In this document: positions 9,032 through 15,905 of the stretch, piece after piece
Layout: each line of letters opens with the position of its first letter
How positions within the stretch are numbered: position 1 is the stretch's first letter
Source: Beroe ovata
Taxonomy: Eukaryota > Ctenophora > Nuda > Beroida > Beroidae
Direction of reading: 5' to 3'
Length of the DNA: 15,905 nucleotides
Assembly (NCBI GenBank): GCA_946803715.1
Contig: CAMPET010000007.1
Location: 459,313-475,217, forward strand
The notes under the pieces: generated by a model
Seen by the model: the letters and a program-made list of their open reading frames with translations, nothing else
Database searches by the model: none
Told to the model about the DNA's origin: nothing
Made by a program: the position numbers and the translations under genes

Positions 9032-12000
9032 GTAAAACACAATGTCAATTGTTCCAGACATTTTGTATTTGTTTTCCGTTGTTGCACTCAAGTTTTTCAT
9101 TTGAAATTTATTAAGCAATTTTTGCACTTCAATTCACTTCACTTACTTACTTTGTTTGAACAGTAGACTGGGAATGATGGAGAAATTGTTGCAATTTCCA
9201 CTTGATATCATAGGTATTTAGACGCACAAGTAAACCATCACCTTAACTCTTTACTCACCAATAACAATTTCCCTGTTGGTGGTTCTTACCGCTTACATAG
9301 TACATATCATATAGTCATACATCGCGAGCTTGTAATTTTCAACGGTATTCAAATTAACGAAGCCTCGCTACTGTGGGGTATCTTGAATTCAATCAGAATA
9401 GTGTTAATTGATGTCATGAATATTCTATACATCGCCGTAATTCGTAAATATTCCCGGATGTTTGTGACAGCATTTGAAACATTCCTTTTACTGTGTGTGT
9501 GTCTGTGTGTGTGTCTGTGTGTTTGTGTGTGTGTGTGTGTGTGTACTGGGTACTGTGTATGTGCGTATAATCTACTATAATCACTAGTATACAATGTATA
9601 GTGTATAATGTGAACTTAAAACAAGACAAGTGATACTCATCAGTGGTTCTGGGTGACCTACCTACGGGTCAATCGCGCGAAATTTTTCCTTGCTTATGAT
9701 GACATATTACTGAATAGCATGAAATAGTTGAATCTCCAATCTCAACACCACTGACTTCACCACTGAATTCACTCTATGCCGACTATCTGAAACCACAATT
9801 ATACCTATATGCCTTCTGGACTTGATCTTGGTTCATGATGTCATGGAATACCATTTATGTTCATATTGAACAAAGTTTAAATAAGTTCCTTCATGTTTGG
9901 CTTGGAACCCCGCTACCAGTTTAACGTGGCATGTTACTCGGACACCATTAGAAAGAATCGTGGTCTCCTTGTTTTTCTCACACCACATTCTGCCTCAAGA
10001 TGGTGTCAGTTTGAAAACATCTTGCTGCAGGACATAAGCCACTGACACCACTCAGATTATTTGGCATTTTGTTCACTGACACCTCTGACAAAAAGCGGAC
10101 ACCACTCTCCTTCTTTGCATCATTTCGTGACACCACTGAACTCAATATAAGCTGACACCATTGAACACAATCTGTACAGTTTAACTGACACCATTGATCG
10201 CACTCAATGACGTTTAACTGACACCACCAACCACGCTCTATGACCACTGAATTCCCTTCAGTTAAACTGACGTCACTCTCATGCTCTATACTTTCAACTG
10301 AGTGAGGTCAGAGTGATGTCAGTGGTGTCAGAGAGCTCTATGACGTTGTACTGACACCACCTCACTCTATACTGTTCCACTGACACCACTGACCTCAATC
10401 TATACTGTTCAACTGACACCACTGACATCGTAGTGGCAACATCTTGCAGCTGTTTATTTGGCACTAACACCACGGTGTAGCAGGCATGGTAACTTTGTTC
10501 ATGACAGACACCATCAATGATACACTGACACCACTGATAAACATGTTCCTTCACTGAAACTGGCACCACTGAACTCACTCTATACCGCTCTCTATGACTT
10601 TAAAGTGACACCATTATAAATGATTTCTCTTCTGATTGGACCAGTTTTTAGAGGGAAGAAACTCAGAACAGTATGGGATTAACTTCATAGATGCCCACTC
10701 GAGAATCGTGATACTTTAGTTCCTGACTGACAGTGGTGTCAACTTGACACACTCCTCTTCTTTTCCTCACACTATGCTGTCAAACGGACACCAATCGTTT
10801 ATTTCTCATCTTTGTATGAAACATAGAACACGCGTGACTGTCAACTGTCAAGTTCTGATTTCTGAATAATAACTCTGTACATTTCACTGGCAGCGTTGTA
10901 AGGGAATATCATTGTTATAACACACGCTGCCATATAAGTTTATTCGCCTTACATTTTACTCAATCTAACCTAAGTAAAGATTAAGTTGGTTATGATAAAC
11001 TTGACACCTTCTAGAACATTATCAATGTACTGTTATTATGTATGAAATGGTGACACGGTATAATTGACGTTTGATCCAGGGTTTAAGAGCTTAACACAAC
11101 GAAAGAGCATACATTTTGGCAGTTTGTTGGTTTTGTTTTGTATTGATCTTAATAAGGCCCTGATTTCCACCTCTCAGCGGTTGGAAGAAGCACTGAAAAG
11201 TGGAGAAGAGGACGTACTTCTGACTGAAACATATACCACACTTCTACGGGGCATTGTGCAGCCTAGTTCCGAGTAAGTGATCGGGAATTTCCAGTATACC
11301 TCATTTGGTACATCAGATTATCATGTTTCGTGATGAACATGCTAACTTTGATCTGTGAAAAATTTGAAGGACTGTCGAATTTCTTATCATCATCTAAATT
11401 CCAGGAATGGAAATTGGAGAGATTCAGTAAGTGTGTTATTCTCGGATCACAACCGTACAAATCCCTTCTCTGATGGCACAGACAAGTAAGCTTTAATTTT
11501 TTGCCATTTACGTAAGCGGTGTGATTTCTATTTACCATCAGAGTGTAAGGATGAGGGACACAATCGTTTCATTAACTAGGTACTAGCAGAAAAGTGGCGC
11601 GATTCTAGTGAAACGACCGTATTTATGCCGGTTACTGCAGCTGAAATGAGAATTGCGCGCGCGCGTGTGTATGCGCGTACCACAATTGCCGCTATACATT
11701 TGGGGGATGTATCCAATTAATAAATGGCAGTTGATGTAATTGCTTATTGATGCAATTAATGCTAATTGTATCAGGGAACTGACACCTTGGGAGAAGTTAG
11801 ATATCCTGTACAATCTCTGCGAGCTGAGACTGGAATCGCCTGATGTTAACGGTATAATCAAAGTGAGTGGTTTCCTGATCGATAAATCGATCAGACGCTT
11901 CGATTATGCTGCTTCTATAAAAATCGGCAAGATGGATGTAATCATTGAAAGTACTCCTACAGTGATCGTTGTCACAGCTGTGTGTTACCGTGGTTGAAAT

Positions 12001-12842
12001 TACTCTAATACTCTATGTCCTCGCAGACCATAGAGAAATGGGAGATCAAGGTGGTACCCATAGGGGAAGATACAAATGAAATGTTGTACTGGTATTTCTG
12101 TGGTACGAGAATATACATGCAGGATAGGAGTGTGGATTTCCTTGAGAGAAAATCAGGTATCTGCATGTTGGTGCCGTTCTACCATTTCTTATCATTTCCA
12201 TCTCCATTTACCCCCGAAAAATCATTATTTATCACCATCATAGAATTATTTACTTTTGTTCACACTCAATCCTGCCTACTGAATTTTCCAATGATAACGT
12301 CATGTGCTATTGTTAGATGTAACCAATAAACATAACGTGAAAATCATCACAAAGGCAGTGCACAATATTATTTTGATGAACAGCTCAAATTGGGAAACAA
12401 AACATTTATTTGGTAACAGAACGGAATACCCAACTTCTAGAATACCCAATGTCGCGAATACCGAACATCGCGAATACTCATTTATTTATCATAAACAAAA
12501 CATTTATTTATCATAAACAATATTTATTTATCATAAACAAACCCCTCTCTTTCCCAGCGCGGAGGTCGGTGAAGCGGAGCACCCCATCCACCGCAGTGCA
12601 GGGTATGAACGGAATGCGGAAATACGCGTATGAAACACTCCTTAAACTACCCGACACACCACGAAGTAACTTGATCAAGCAAGAGTAAGTGGTGGCGGGA
12701 AGATGATAGTAGTAAATTGTTAATTTGGGGGGGATAACTCTTAAACAGTTATGGCGGTTTTTTTCATTTCAAATGTTTCGCGGTTTCTATACTCTTCAGC
12801 ATTAATATCAGATATCATCAATTGATCAGTTCATGGAAATGA
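8927..12842 (+). CDS. CECR2-like chromatin remodelling protein, short form, seven exons
   Basis: Exons: 8927-9031, 11178-11272, 11405-11485, 11775-11862, 12027-12156, 12558-12684, 12800-12842. All six introns are GT-AG with matching phases, giving 222 residues. The order of conserved blocks follows animal CECR2: SWWEIPSI...GLPDF, RLEEAL, a WEKLDILYNLCELRL helix, then PIGED...YWYFCGTR, which resembles the WHIM-type motif of ISWI partner proteins. CECR2 is known to pair with an ISWI-class ATPase (SNF2L) in the nucleus to slide nucleosomes, and the N-terminal region is the part seen here. Exon 6 adds a basic linker (ARRSVKRS). The bromodomain that follows in vertebrate CECR2 is absent from the window. 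The start is the only in-frame ATG after an upstream stop (8888). The last exon is short and weakly supported; the true gene may continue beyond the window, with the EF-hand gene lying in one of its introns. Confidence 0.8.
9492..9544. repeat. GT/CA dinucleotide microsatellite
   Basis: About 53 bp of TG repeats interrupted by GTC and TTT, within intron 1 of the CECR2-like gene. Open frames on both strands here (HTHTH, CVCVC) are products of the repeat. Confidence 0.95.
10043..10613. repeat. Diverged roughly 33-bp minisatellite with TGACACCA core
   Basis: TGACACCA occurs ten times exactly on the plus strand (starts 10043, 10128, 10153, 10186, 10219, 10352, 10381, 10414, 10526, 10606), plus near copies such as GGACACCA and TGGCACCA. 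Neighbouring copies are spaced 25, 29 or 33 bp, and larger gaps include 133 bp, close to four units. A common unit reads about ACTGACACCACTGA then ACTCACTCTATACTGTTCA. One inverted copy lies near 10323. The array fills the centre of intron 1 of the CECR2-like gene; minus-strand open frames over it repeat WCQLN/VVSVEQY and are repeat shadows. Confidence 0.85.
10614..11177. other. Rest of intron 1 of the CECR2-like gene
   Basis: AT-rich intron sequence with a few outlying TGACAC words (10742-10790) and a TTTTGTTTTG stretch before the exon 2 acceptor. No exon or RNA gene recognised. Confidence 0.5.
11178..11272 (+). CDS. CECR2-like exon 2
   Basis: Acceptor TTTCCACCTCTCAG joins LPDFSVE directly to RLEEALKSGEED, matching the ELEAAL helix that follows LPDF in CECR2. 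It ends ...VQPSS plus two bases, with donor GTAAGT, phase 2. Confidence 0.82.
11405..11485 (+). CDS. CECR2-like exon 3
   Basis: Acceptor TCTAAATTCCAG and donor AA|GTAAGC. It encodes a loop-like segment containing NWRDSVSVLFSDHNRTNPFS, placed where CECR2 has its N-W/NP-containing stretch before the next helix. Support is mainly from splice phase and position. Confidence 0.7.
11775..11862 (+). CDS. CECR2-like exon 4
   Basis: Acceptor TTGTATCAG and donor AAA|GTGAGT. Encodes ELTPWEKLDILYNLCELRL then ESPDVNGIIK, which aligns by eye with the VEILHRLCDYRLDADDV helix of human CECR2. Confidence 0.85.
12027..12156 (+). CDS. CECR2-like exon 5
   Basis: Acceptor TCCTCGCAG and donor CAG|GTATCT. Encodes IKVVPIGEDTNEMLYWYFCG then TRIYMQD; the spacing GED-x5-YWYF-x-GTR is the same as in vertebrate CECR2. 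This is the most diagnostic exon. Confidence 0.9.
12457..12540. repeat. Short repeats in intron 5
   Basis: CGCGAATAC then CATCGCGAATAC at 12454-12478, followed by three copies of ATTTATTTATCATAAACAA (about 12480-12540). These precede the exon 6 acceptor by only a few bases. Confidence 0.8.
12558..12684 (+). CDS. CECR2-like exon 6, basic linker
   Basis: Pyrimidine-rich acceptor CCCCTCTCTTTCCCAG and donor GA|GTAAGT. Encodes a basic start (ARRSVKRS) that could be a nuclear localisation signal, then YAYETLLKLPDTPRSNLI, a possible helix. Sequence similarity to CECR2 is weak here; the GC-rich composition and strong splice sites support an exon. Confidence 0.65.
12800..12842 (+). CDS. Candidate last exon of the CECR2-like gene
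   Basis: Acceptor TTTCTATACTCTTCAG continues the phase-2 junction and gives 14 residues (DINIRYHQLISSWK, the first one spanning the junction) before a TGA at 12840. No canonical AATAAA follows before the opposing gene (only AATAAG near 12871). An upstream acceptor (CTTAAACAG near 12749) is in the same frame. The real transcript may instead skip to an exon outside the window. Confidence 0.35.
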
Positions 12843-12929
12843 TATTAACTGTACATGACGTTCAAATCTAAATAAGGCATTAGCATGCTTTAATCAGTTG
12901 TCTTCATCATTCTTTGTCATTTCGCTAGG

Positions 12930-12935
12930 TTTATT
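12930..12935 (-). terminator. Polyadenylation signal of the calmodulin-like gene
   Basis: AATAAA on the minus strand, 34 bases past the TAA at 12969-12971. The position suits 3' processing of the minus-strand EF-hand gene. Confidence 0.6.
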
Positions 12936-12968
12936 TGTTCAGTTTTTAGCCTCTTTTACCACTCAATA

Positions 12969-13070
12969 TTAGATGATATCGTTGTTGTTTAGCATAAACT
13001 CCTGGAACTGATCGAATGTGATCTTTCCTGCGGAGCCCACGTGTTGTATGATAGCTTGTACATCACTATC
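12969..13070 (-). CDS. Calmodulin-like exon 5, degenerate EF-hand 4
   Basis: Acceptor ACTACTGTTACAG. Encodes DSDVQAIIQHVGSAGKITFD then QFQEFMLNNNDII and a TAA stop. The ITFDQFQEFM helix is calmodulin-like while the loop lacks its acidic ligands. Confidence 0.85.
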   Translation of the reverse strand, partial: DSDVQAIIQHVGSAGKITFDQFQEFMLNNNDII

Positions 13071-14058
13071 CTGTAACAGTAGTATTAATTTCATGTTGCT
13101 ATGGTTACTATGTTTGTCATCATGGTCATCACTTACGGACCATCATGACAACAAAAAAAGGTATTTTGGTGTCTTCAAATTCATGTTGATACCTGGAATT
13201 GTAGACCAAGGTTTGAAAGTACAGATTTCAGTTTCCCACCGTCAATAAAGCCATCCCCTGCGTGATCAAACGCGTTGAACGTGACCTGAAATATGCCACT
13301 TTATAACAATAATGGCGTCATTTCGGTCAAAAAACCTGTGGCGTATTTATGTATGCTTCGTTCTGTGGAGAAGTCAGTAAAATAACCTGCAGAGAATCAG
13401 TTTCACTGGTCTGTGCCATGTTCTTCTTGATAGAGTCCGCAAACTGTTCATACGTCACGCAGTCCTTATCAGCAGTGTCAGAGAGAGCTGGCACTGGGGT
13501 ACATGGGTGTGGTGTTACCATGACAATTTGTTACCATGGTCACCATTAGTACCATGTTACTGTAATCTGTTATTACCATGTGATTGTATCGGATGTTAGG
13601 CGTTAGCGACATCTATCATTTATCTATCGGATGTTAGCGTTAACGACATCTATCGTATATCTATCGGATGTTAGCGTTAACGACATCTATCATATATCTA
13701 TCGGACATCTATGTATCTATCTACTATCTATCGTTAACGACATCTATCGGAACTTACGCTCTCCTATGAATTCAATGAGATCCGCCTCCGTGGCATTGAT
13801 TCCCAGAGCCCGGAGAATACAATCGAGTTCCTTTGGAGCTAGCTTCTGATCACGGTTAACGTCCATCAGTTGGAACAACTCCTGGATTTCCGAGTCTGTT
13901 GTTTCCTGGTATCACGTAGGGTAATGTTGGCACGTTATGATTAGACACGTCACACGTGATATTGCACGTGTTTGGGAGTAATCCAACACGTGTTTCTGCA
14001 AACACGTCTTGTTTTGATCACGTGGTAACAGTTGGTCACGTGACTGATTTTCTGCCAT
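12969..14058 (-). CDS. Calmodulin-like protein with four EF-hands, five exons
   Basis: Minus-strand exons: 14058-14040, 13895-13758, 13487-13387, 13285-13193, 13070-12969; GT-AG introns with consistent phases give 150 residues, against 149 for calmodulin. EF-hand loops start near residues 18, 56, 93 and 127, spaced as in calmodulin. Loop 1 (DVNRDQKLAPKE) keeps D1, N3, D5 and E12 and should bind calcium. Loop 2 (DTADKDCVTYEQ) and loop 3 (DHAGDGFIDGGK) have Q or K instead of E12; loop 4 (HVGSAGKITFDQ) has lost D1 as well. Such proteins usually act as light-chain-like or calcium-sensing partners of a target helix; the target is not known here. The first exon (MAENQS) is inferred from a calmodulin-like start and fitting phases. 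An alternative exon 2 acceptor at 13905 would fit a different first exon. The gene is convergent with the CECR2-like gene. Confidence 0.82.
13193..13285 (-). CDS. Calmodulin-like exon 4, EF-hand 3
   Basis: Encodes VTFNAFDHAGDGFIDGGKLK then SVLSNLGLQFQ: a clear EF-hand with D1, D5, G6 and I8, but lysine at position 12. Acceptor ATATTTCAG, donor CAG|GTATCA, phase 0 on both sides. Confidence 0.87.
13387..13487 (-). CDS. Calmodulin-like exon 3, EF-hand 2 and linker
   Basis: Encodes LSDTADKDCVTYEQFADSIK then KNMAQTSETDSLQ. The VTYEQF sequence matches the end of EF loop 2, followed by the central linker. Acceptor GTGCCAG; an acceptor 6 bases upstream is also in frame and would add two residues. 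Confidence 0.82.
13515..13757. repeat. 37-bp minisatellite and TACCATG repeats in an EF-hand gene intron
   Basis: From about 13583 to 13752, a 37-38 bp unit containing CTATCGGATGTTAGCGTTAA then CGACATCTATC is repeated about 3.5 times (the CGG phase points are 13590, 13628 and 13665), then decays to CTATCTA runs. Just before it, TACCATG appears four times (13516-13580). All lie in the intron between exons 2 and 3 of the minus-strand gene. Confidence 0.88.
13758..13895 (-). CDS. Calmodulin-like exon 2, EF-hand 1
   Basis: Encodes SEIQELFQLMDVNRDQKLAP and continues through KELDCILRALGINATEADLI, an E-helix, calcium loop and F-helix of the calmodulin N-lobe. Donor C|GTAAGT, phase 1. The 5' limit could be 13905 if a CCAG acceptor there is used. 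Confidence 0.85.
14040..14058 (-). CDS. Calmodulin-like exon 1 (candidate)
   Basis: ATG at 14058-14056 encodes MAENQS, close to the usual opening of calmodulin-family proteins, then one base before donor C|GTGACC. The donor is not a strong consensus and overlaps a CACGTG motif. Confidence 0.45.
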
Positions 14059-14160
14059 CTCAACTTTCCATAACAATTAATTCTTTACTGACGGATTGTT
14101 GAAGTCGCCAGTTATTCACAAAAATTGAGGTTATTCTTCAAGTTTCGTGCTCAACTCTGT

Positions 14161-14214
14161 AATTAGTAATCAATTACCCACAATAATTAGTTATCAATTA
14201 CCCACATTAATTAG
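14161..14214. repeat. 24-bp tandem repeat, two units
   Basis: AATTAG followed by TAATCAATTACCCACAAT recurs with an exact 24-bp period (14161, 14185, and a third partial at 14209). It lies in the flank of the calmodulin-like gene and contains TAAT cores like homeodomain sites. Confidence 0.85.
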
Positions 14215-14833
14215 CGATGTATCTGTCTGCCCCTCGCCACTCATCATACTTTCTTTGATGGAAAATTTACTAAAAATGCGGTTTCTCAAAACTATGAAAG
14301 GGCTAGGAAATCATGACTACGTTGAAAGCCGGTGAAAATAAAGAATTTGACCACTGCAACACATTGCACACAGCTGTTATACGTTAGTGTGATACAATAG
14401 TACGTGAGCGCTTGTTCCATGAATAGTTTTACATGCTTGTTGCGCTATGTCACGTGACATTTGACACGTGAACGACACGTTATTACAGTTGACACGTTTG
14501 ATGATGAGCTGTCAGTTTAAGATGGGGGATTTGAGCATGGGTTAATCTCAGCGAAGAGTTAATCGGTGCTTGTGGAGAGGAAAAAATGATGTGAGATAAA
14601 AATTCTGAAAAACTGCAATTTCATGGTGCGTGGAAACCTAGTATGCGCGTTACAACAGAAGTGGGTATTGCCAGCTGATTCAGGGAAACAAAGTTCACCA
14701 GGGGACATCTATAACTCCTTACATCACGGGTGGTTCAGTGTTACTCGCTCACATGACTCATGTAATTATATCGCCCCAAATTATTCCATATACGGGCATG
14801 AAATTGCAATTTCGCTCCTTATAAGGCAGTGAC
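14215..14833. other. 5' flank of the calmodulin-like gene, no gene recognised
   Basis: An open frame at 14623-14832 on the plus strand has no recognisable motif. Apart from the two E-boxes near 14451-14470 I see no feature I can name. Confidence 0.45.
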
Positions 14834-15327
14834 GTGCTATTACAGCTGGTGTGAGTGTGTGTGTGTGTTTAAAAGGTGGTGGGCACCGTGTTCGCTGTAA
14901 TTTGATTTGACAAAAAGTGTGTCACTGTGTGACTTGGCGAGACAGTGTGAAGCATATCTAATGTATGTGATATAAAATGTATAGATGTATATCGTATATT
15001 GTATATGATTGTACATTATATATGCTAGACGCTTGTGGTTGTAACGAATAAGCACTCTGTATCATAATGTATTTGTCTAAAATGTATGTGGTTGTCCTCA
15101 GGTGCATAACAGAGTCAAAGGATTCATTATTGACAGCATAATTTCTAGGCAGTACAATGTCCACCATGAATACAATGTCCTCCATGAATAATCCATGGAT
15201 ACTGCAATGACATAGTATTCATCAAACTGAACCTCACCTTTCCTCTCAACAGACCATTTTAAAATCACCTCACCAGTCACCCAACTCACCTCTCTCTCGC
15301 CTCACCAGTCACCCAACTCACCTCTCT
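14834..15327. repeat. Tandem duplication, copy 1
   Basis: Begins GTGCTATTACAGCTGGTGTG and is repeated at 15329 with an offset of 495 bp. It contains a GTGTGT run, an AT-rich middle (TATAT/GTATA words near 14970-15020) and a tail with the CACCAGTCACCCAACT minisatellite. This copy has an extra ACAATGTCCACCATGAAT-type duplication near 15154-15187 relative to copy 2. Minus-strand open frames over both copies are near-identical and are not evidence of a gene. Confidence 0.92.
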
Positions 15328-15328
15328 N
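15328..15328. other. Undetermined base at the duplication junction
   Basis: Single N exactly between the two copies of the 495-bp duplication, which suggests a join made by the assembler. Confidence 0.98.
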
Positions 15329-15905
15329 GTGCTATTACAGCTGGTGTGAGTGTGTGTGTGTATGTTTAAAACGTGGTGGGCACCATGTACGCTGTAATTT
15401 GATTTGACAAAAAGTGTGTCACTGCGTGACTTGGCGAGACAGTGTGAAGCATATCTAATGTATGTGATATAAAATGTATAAATGTATATCGTATATTGTA
15501 TATGATTGTACATTATATATGCTAGACCCTTGTGGTTGTAACGAATAAGCACTCTGTATCATAATGTATTTGTCTCAAATGTATGTGGTTGTCCTTATAT
15601 TAGGTGCATAACAGAGTCAAAAGATTCATTATTGACAGCATAATTTCTAGGCAATTTCTAATATGTCCTCCATGAATACTGCAATGACATAGTATTCATC
15701 AAACTGAACCTCACCTTTACTCTCAACAGACCATGTAAAATCACCTCACCAGTCACGCAACTCACCTCTCCCATCTCTCACCAGTCACCCAACTCACCTC
15801 TCTCTCACCTCAACAGTCACCCAACTCACCTCTCTCTCCTCACCAGTCTCCCAACTGACCTCACCAGTCACCCAACTGACCTCTCTCACCTCTCTCACCT
15901 CACCA
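15329..15905. repeat. Tandem duplication, copy 2, with longer minisatellite tail
   Basis: Near-identical to copy 1 for about 380 bp with scattered substitutions (for example AAAACGTGG for AAAAGGTGG) and small indels (an extra TTATATT near 15595, a shorter segment near 15650). It then runs into the minisatellite tail and leaves the window. Confidence 0.92.
15735..15905. repeat. CACCAGTCACCCAACTCACCTCTCT minisatellite
   Basis: Imperfect units of about 25-33 bp, built from CACCAGTCACCCAACT then CACCTCTCTC, five or more copies here and two copies at the end of duplication copy 1 (15262-15327). The array continues past the window end. Confidence 0.9.

Larger units (their letters stand above)
13953..14470. 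promoter_or_regulatory. Cluster of seven CACGTG E-boxes
   Basis: CACGTG occurs at 13953, 13965, 13987, 14019, 14037, 14451 and 14465, with further ACACGT words nearby. The motif is palindromic and is the known core site of bHLH-zip factors (Myc/Max, USF, MITF) and relatives. The cluster covers intron 1 and the 5' flank of the calmodulin-like gene. It may be a real regulatory cluster or the residue of a short repeat family. Confidence 0.6.

Noticed and set aside
9349-9629. Open frames rich in His-Thr or Cys-Val on both strands
   Set aside because: Direct translation of the GT/CA microsatellite.
9978-10578. Two minus-strand open frames with WCQLN and VVSVEQY repeats
   Set aside because: The 33-bp period is divisible by three, so the minisatellite keeps a frame open by itself; no start context or splice signals support a protein.
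13583-13752. Possible CRISPR-like repeat-spacer array
   Set aside because: Units abut without unique spacers and the setting is an intron of an animal gene.
14840-15552. Pair of near-identical minus-strand frames starting MLIRYNHK
   Set aside because: They arise from the 495-bp duplication and consist of AT-rich and GTGT repeats; one runs across the N.

Overview
The window looks like nuclear DNA of an invertebrate animal. Its genes are split by short GT-AG introns, the intergenic DNA is AT-rich and full of micro- and minisatellites, and two of the genes belong to metazoan/eukaryotic families (a CECR2-type chromatin remodelling subunit and a calmodulin-like EF-hand protein). The third gene is a secreted cysteine-rich protein with a phospholipase A2-like core. 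I cannot fix the lineage from sequence alone; an early-branching animal such as a sponge or cnidarian is a guess. Two undetermined bases (4804, 15328) show this is a draft assembly.

Layout. 1-2690: non-coding DNA with a GAGTGTGT microsatellite at the left edge and an 18-unit, 13-bp minisatellite (1530-1770). 2726-3532: an intronless-looking gene for a secreted 268-residue protein with a C-terminal PLA2-like cysteine/histidine motif, preceded by two tiny upstream ORFs. 3533-8640: about 5 kb with no recognisable gene, holding a transposon-like segment (about 4500-4803), several small perfect tandem duplications, an alternating GTGCAC/GCGC patch and an isolated TATA-plus-initiator arrangement near 7634-7668. 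8643-8814: a GC-rich 15-bp inverted repeat just upstream of the next gene.

8927-12842 (+): a seven-exon gene whose first five exons spell the conserved N-terminal region of CECR2 in the right order and with consistent splice phases. Its first intron (2.1 kb) is filled by a diverged roughly 33-bp minisatellite built on TGACACCA. The model ends after 222 residues, with no bromodomain in the window. 14058-12969 (-): a five-exon, 150-residue calmodulin-like gene, convergent with the CECR2-like gene, with stop codons only about 130 bp apart. Its first intron and upstream flank carry seven CACGTG E-boxes in about 520 bp.

14834-15905: a tandem duplication of about 495 bp, with a single N at the junction, ending in a CACCAGTCACCCAACT minisatellite that runs off the window. 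The three genes show no sign of acting together; the main points of interest are the truncated or nested CECR2-like gene, the degenerate calmodulin-like protein with its E-box cluster, and the PLA2-like secreted protein.
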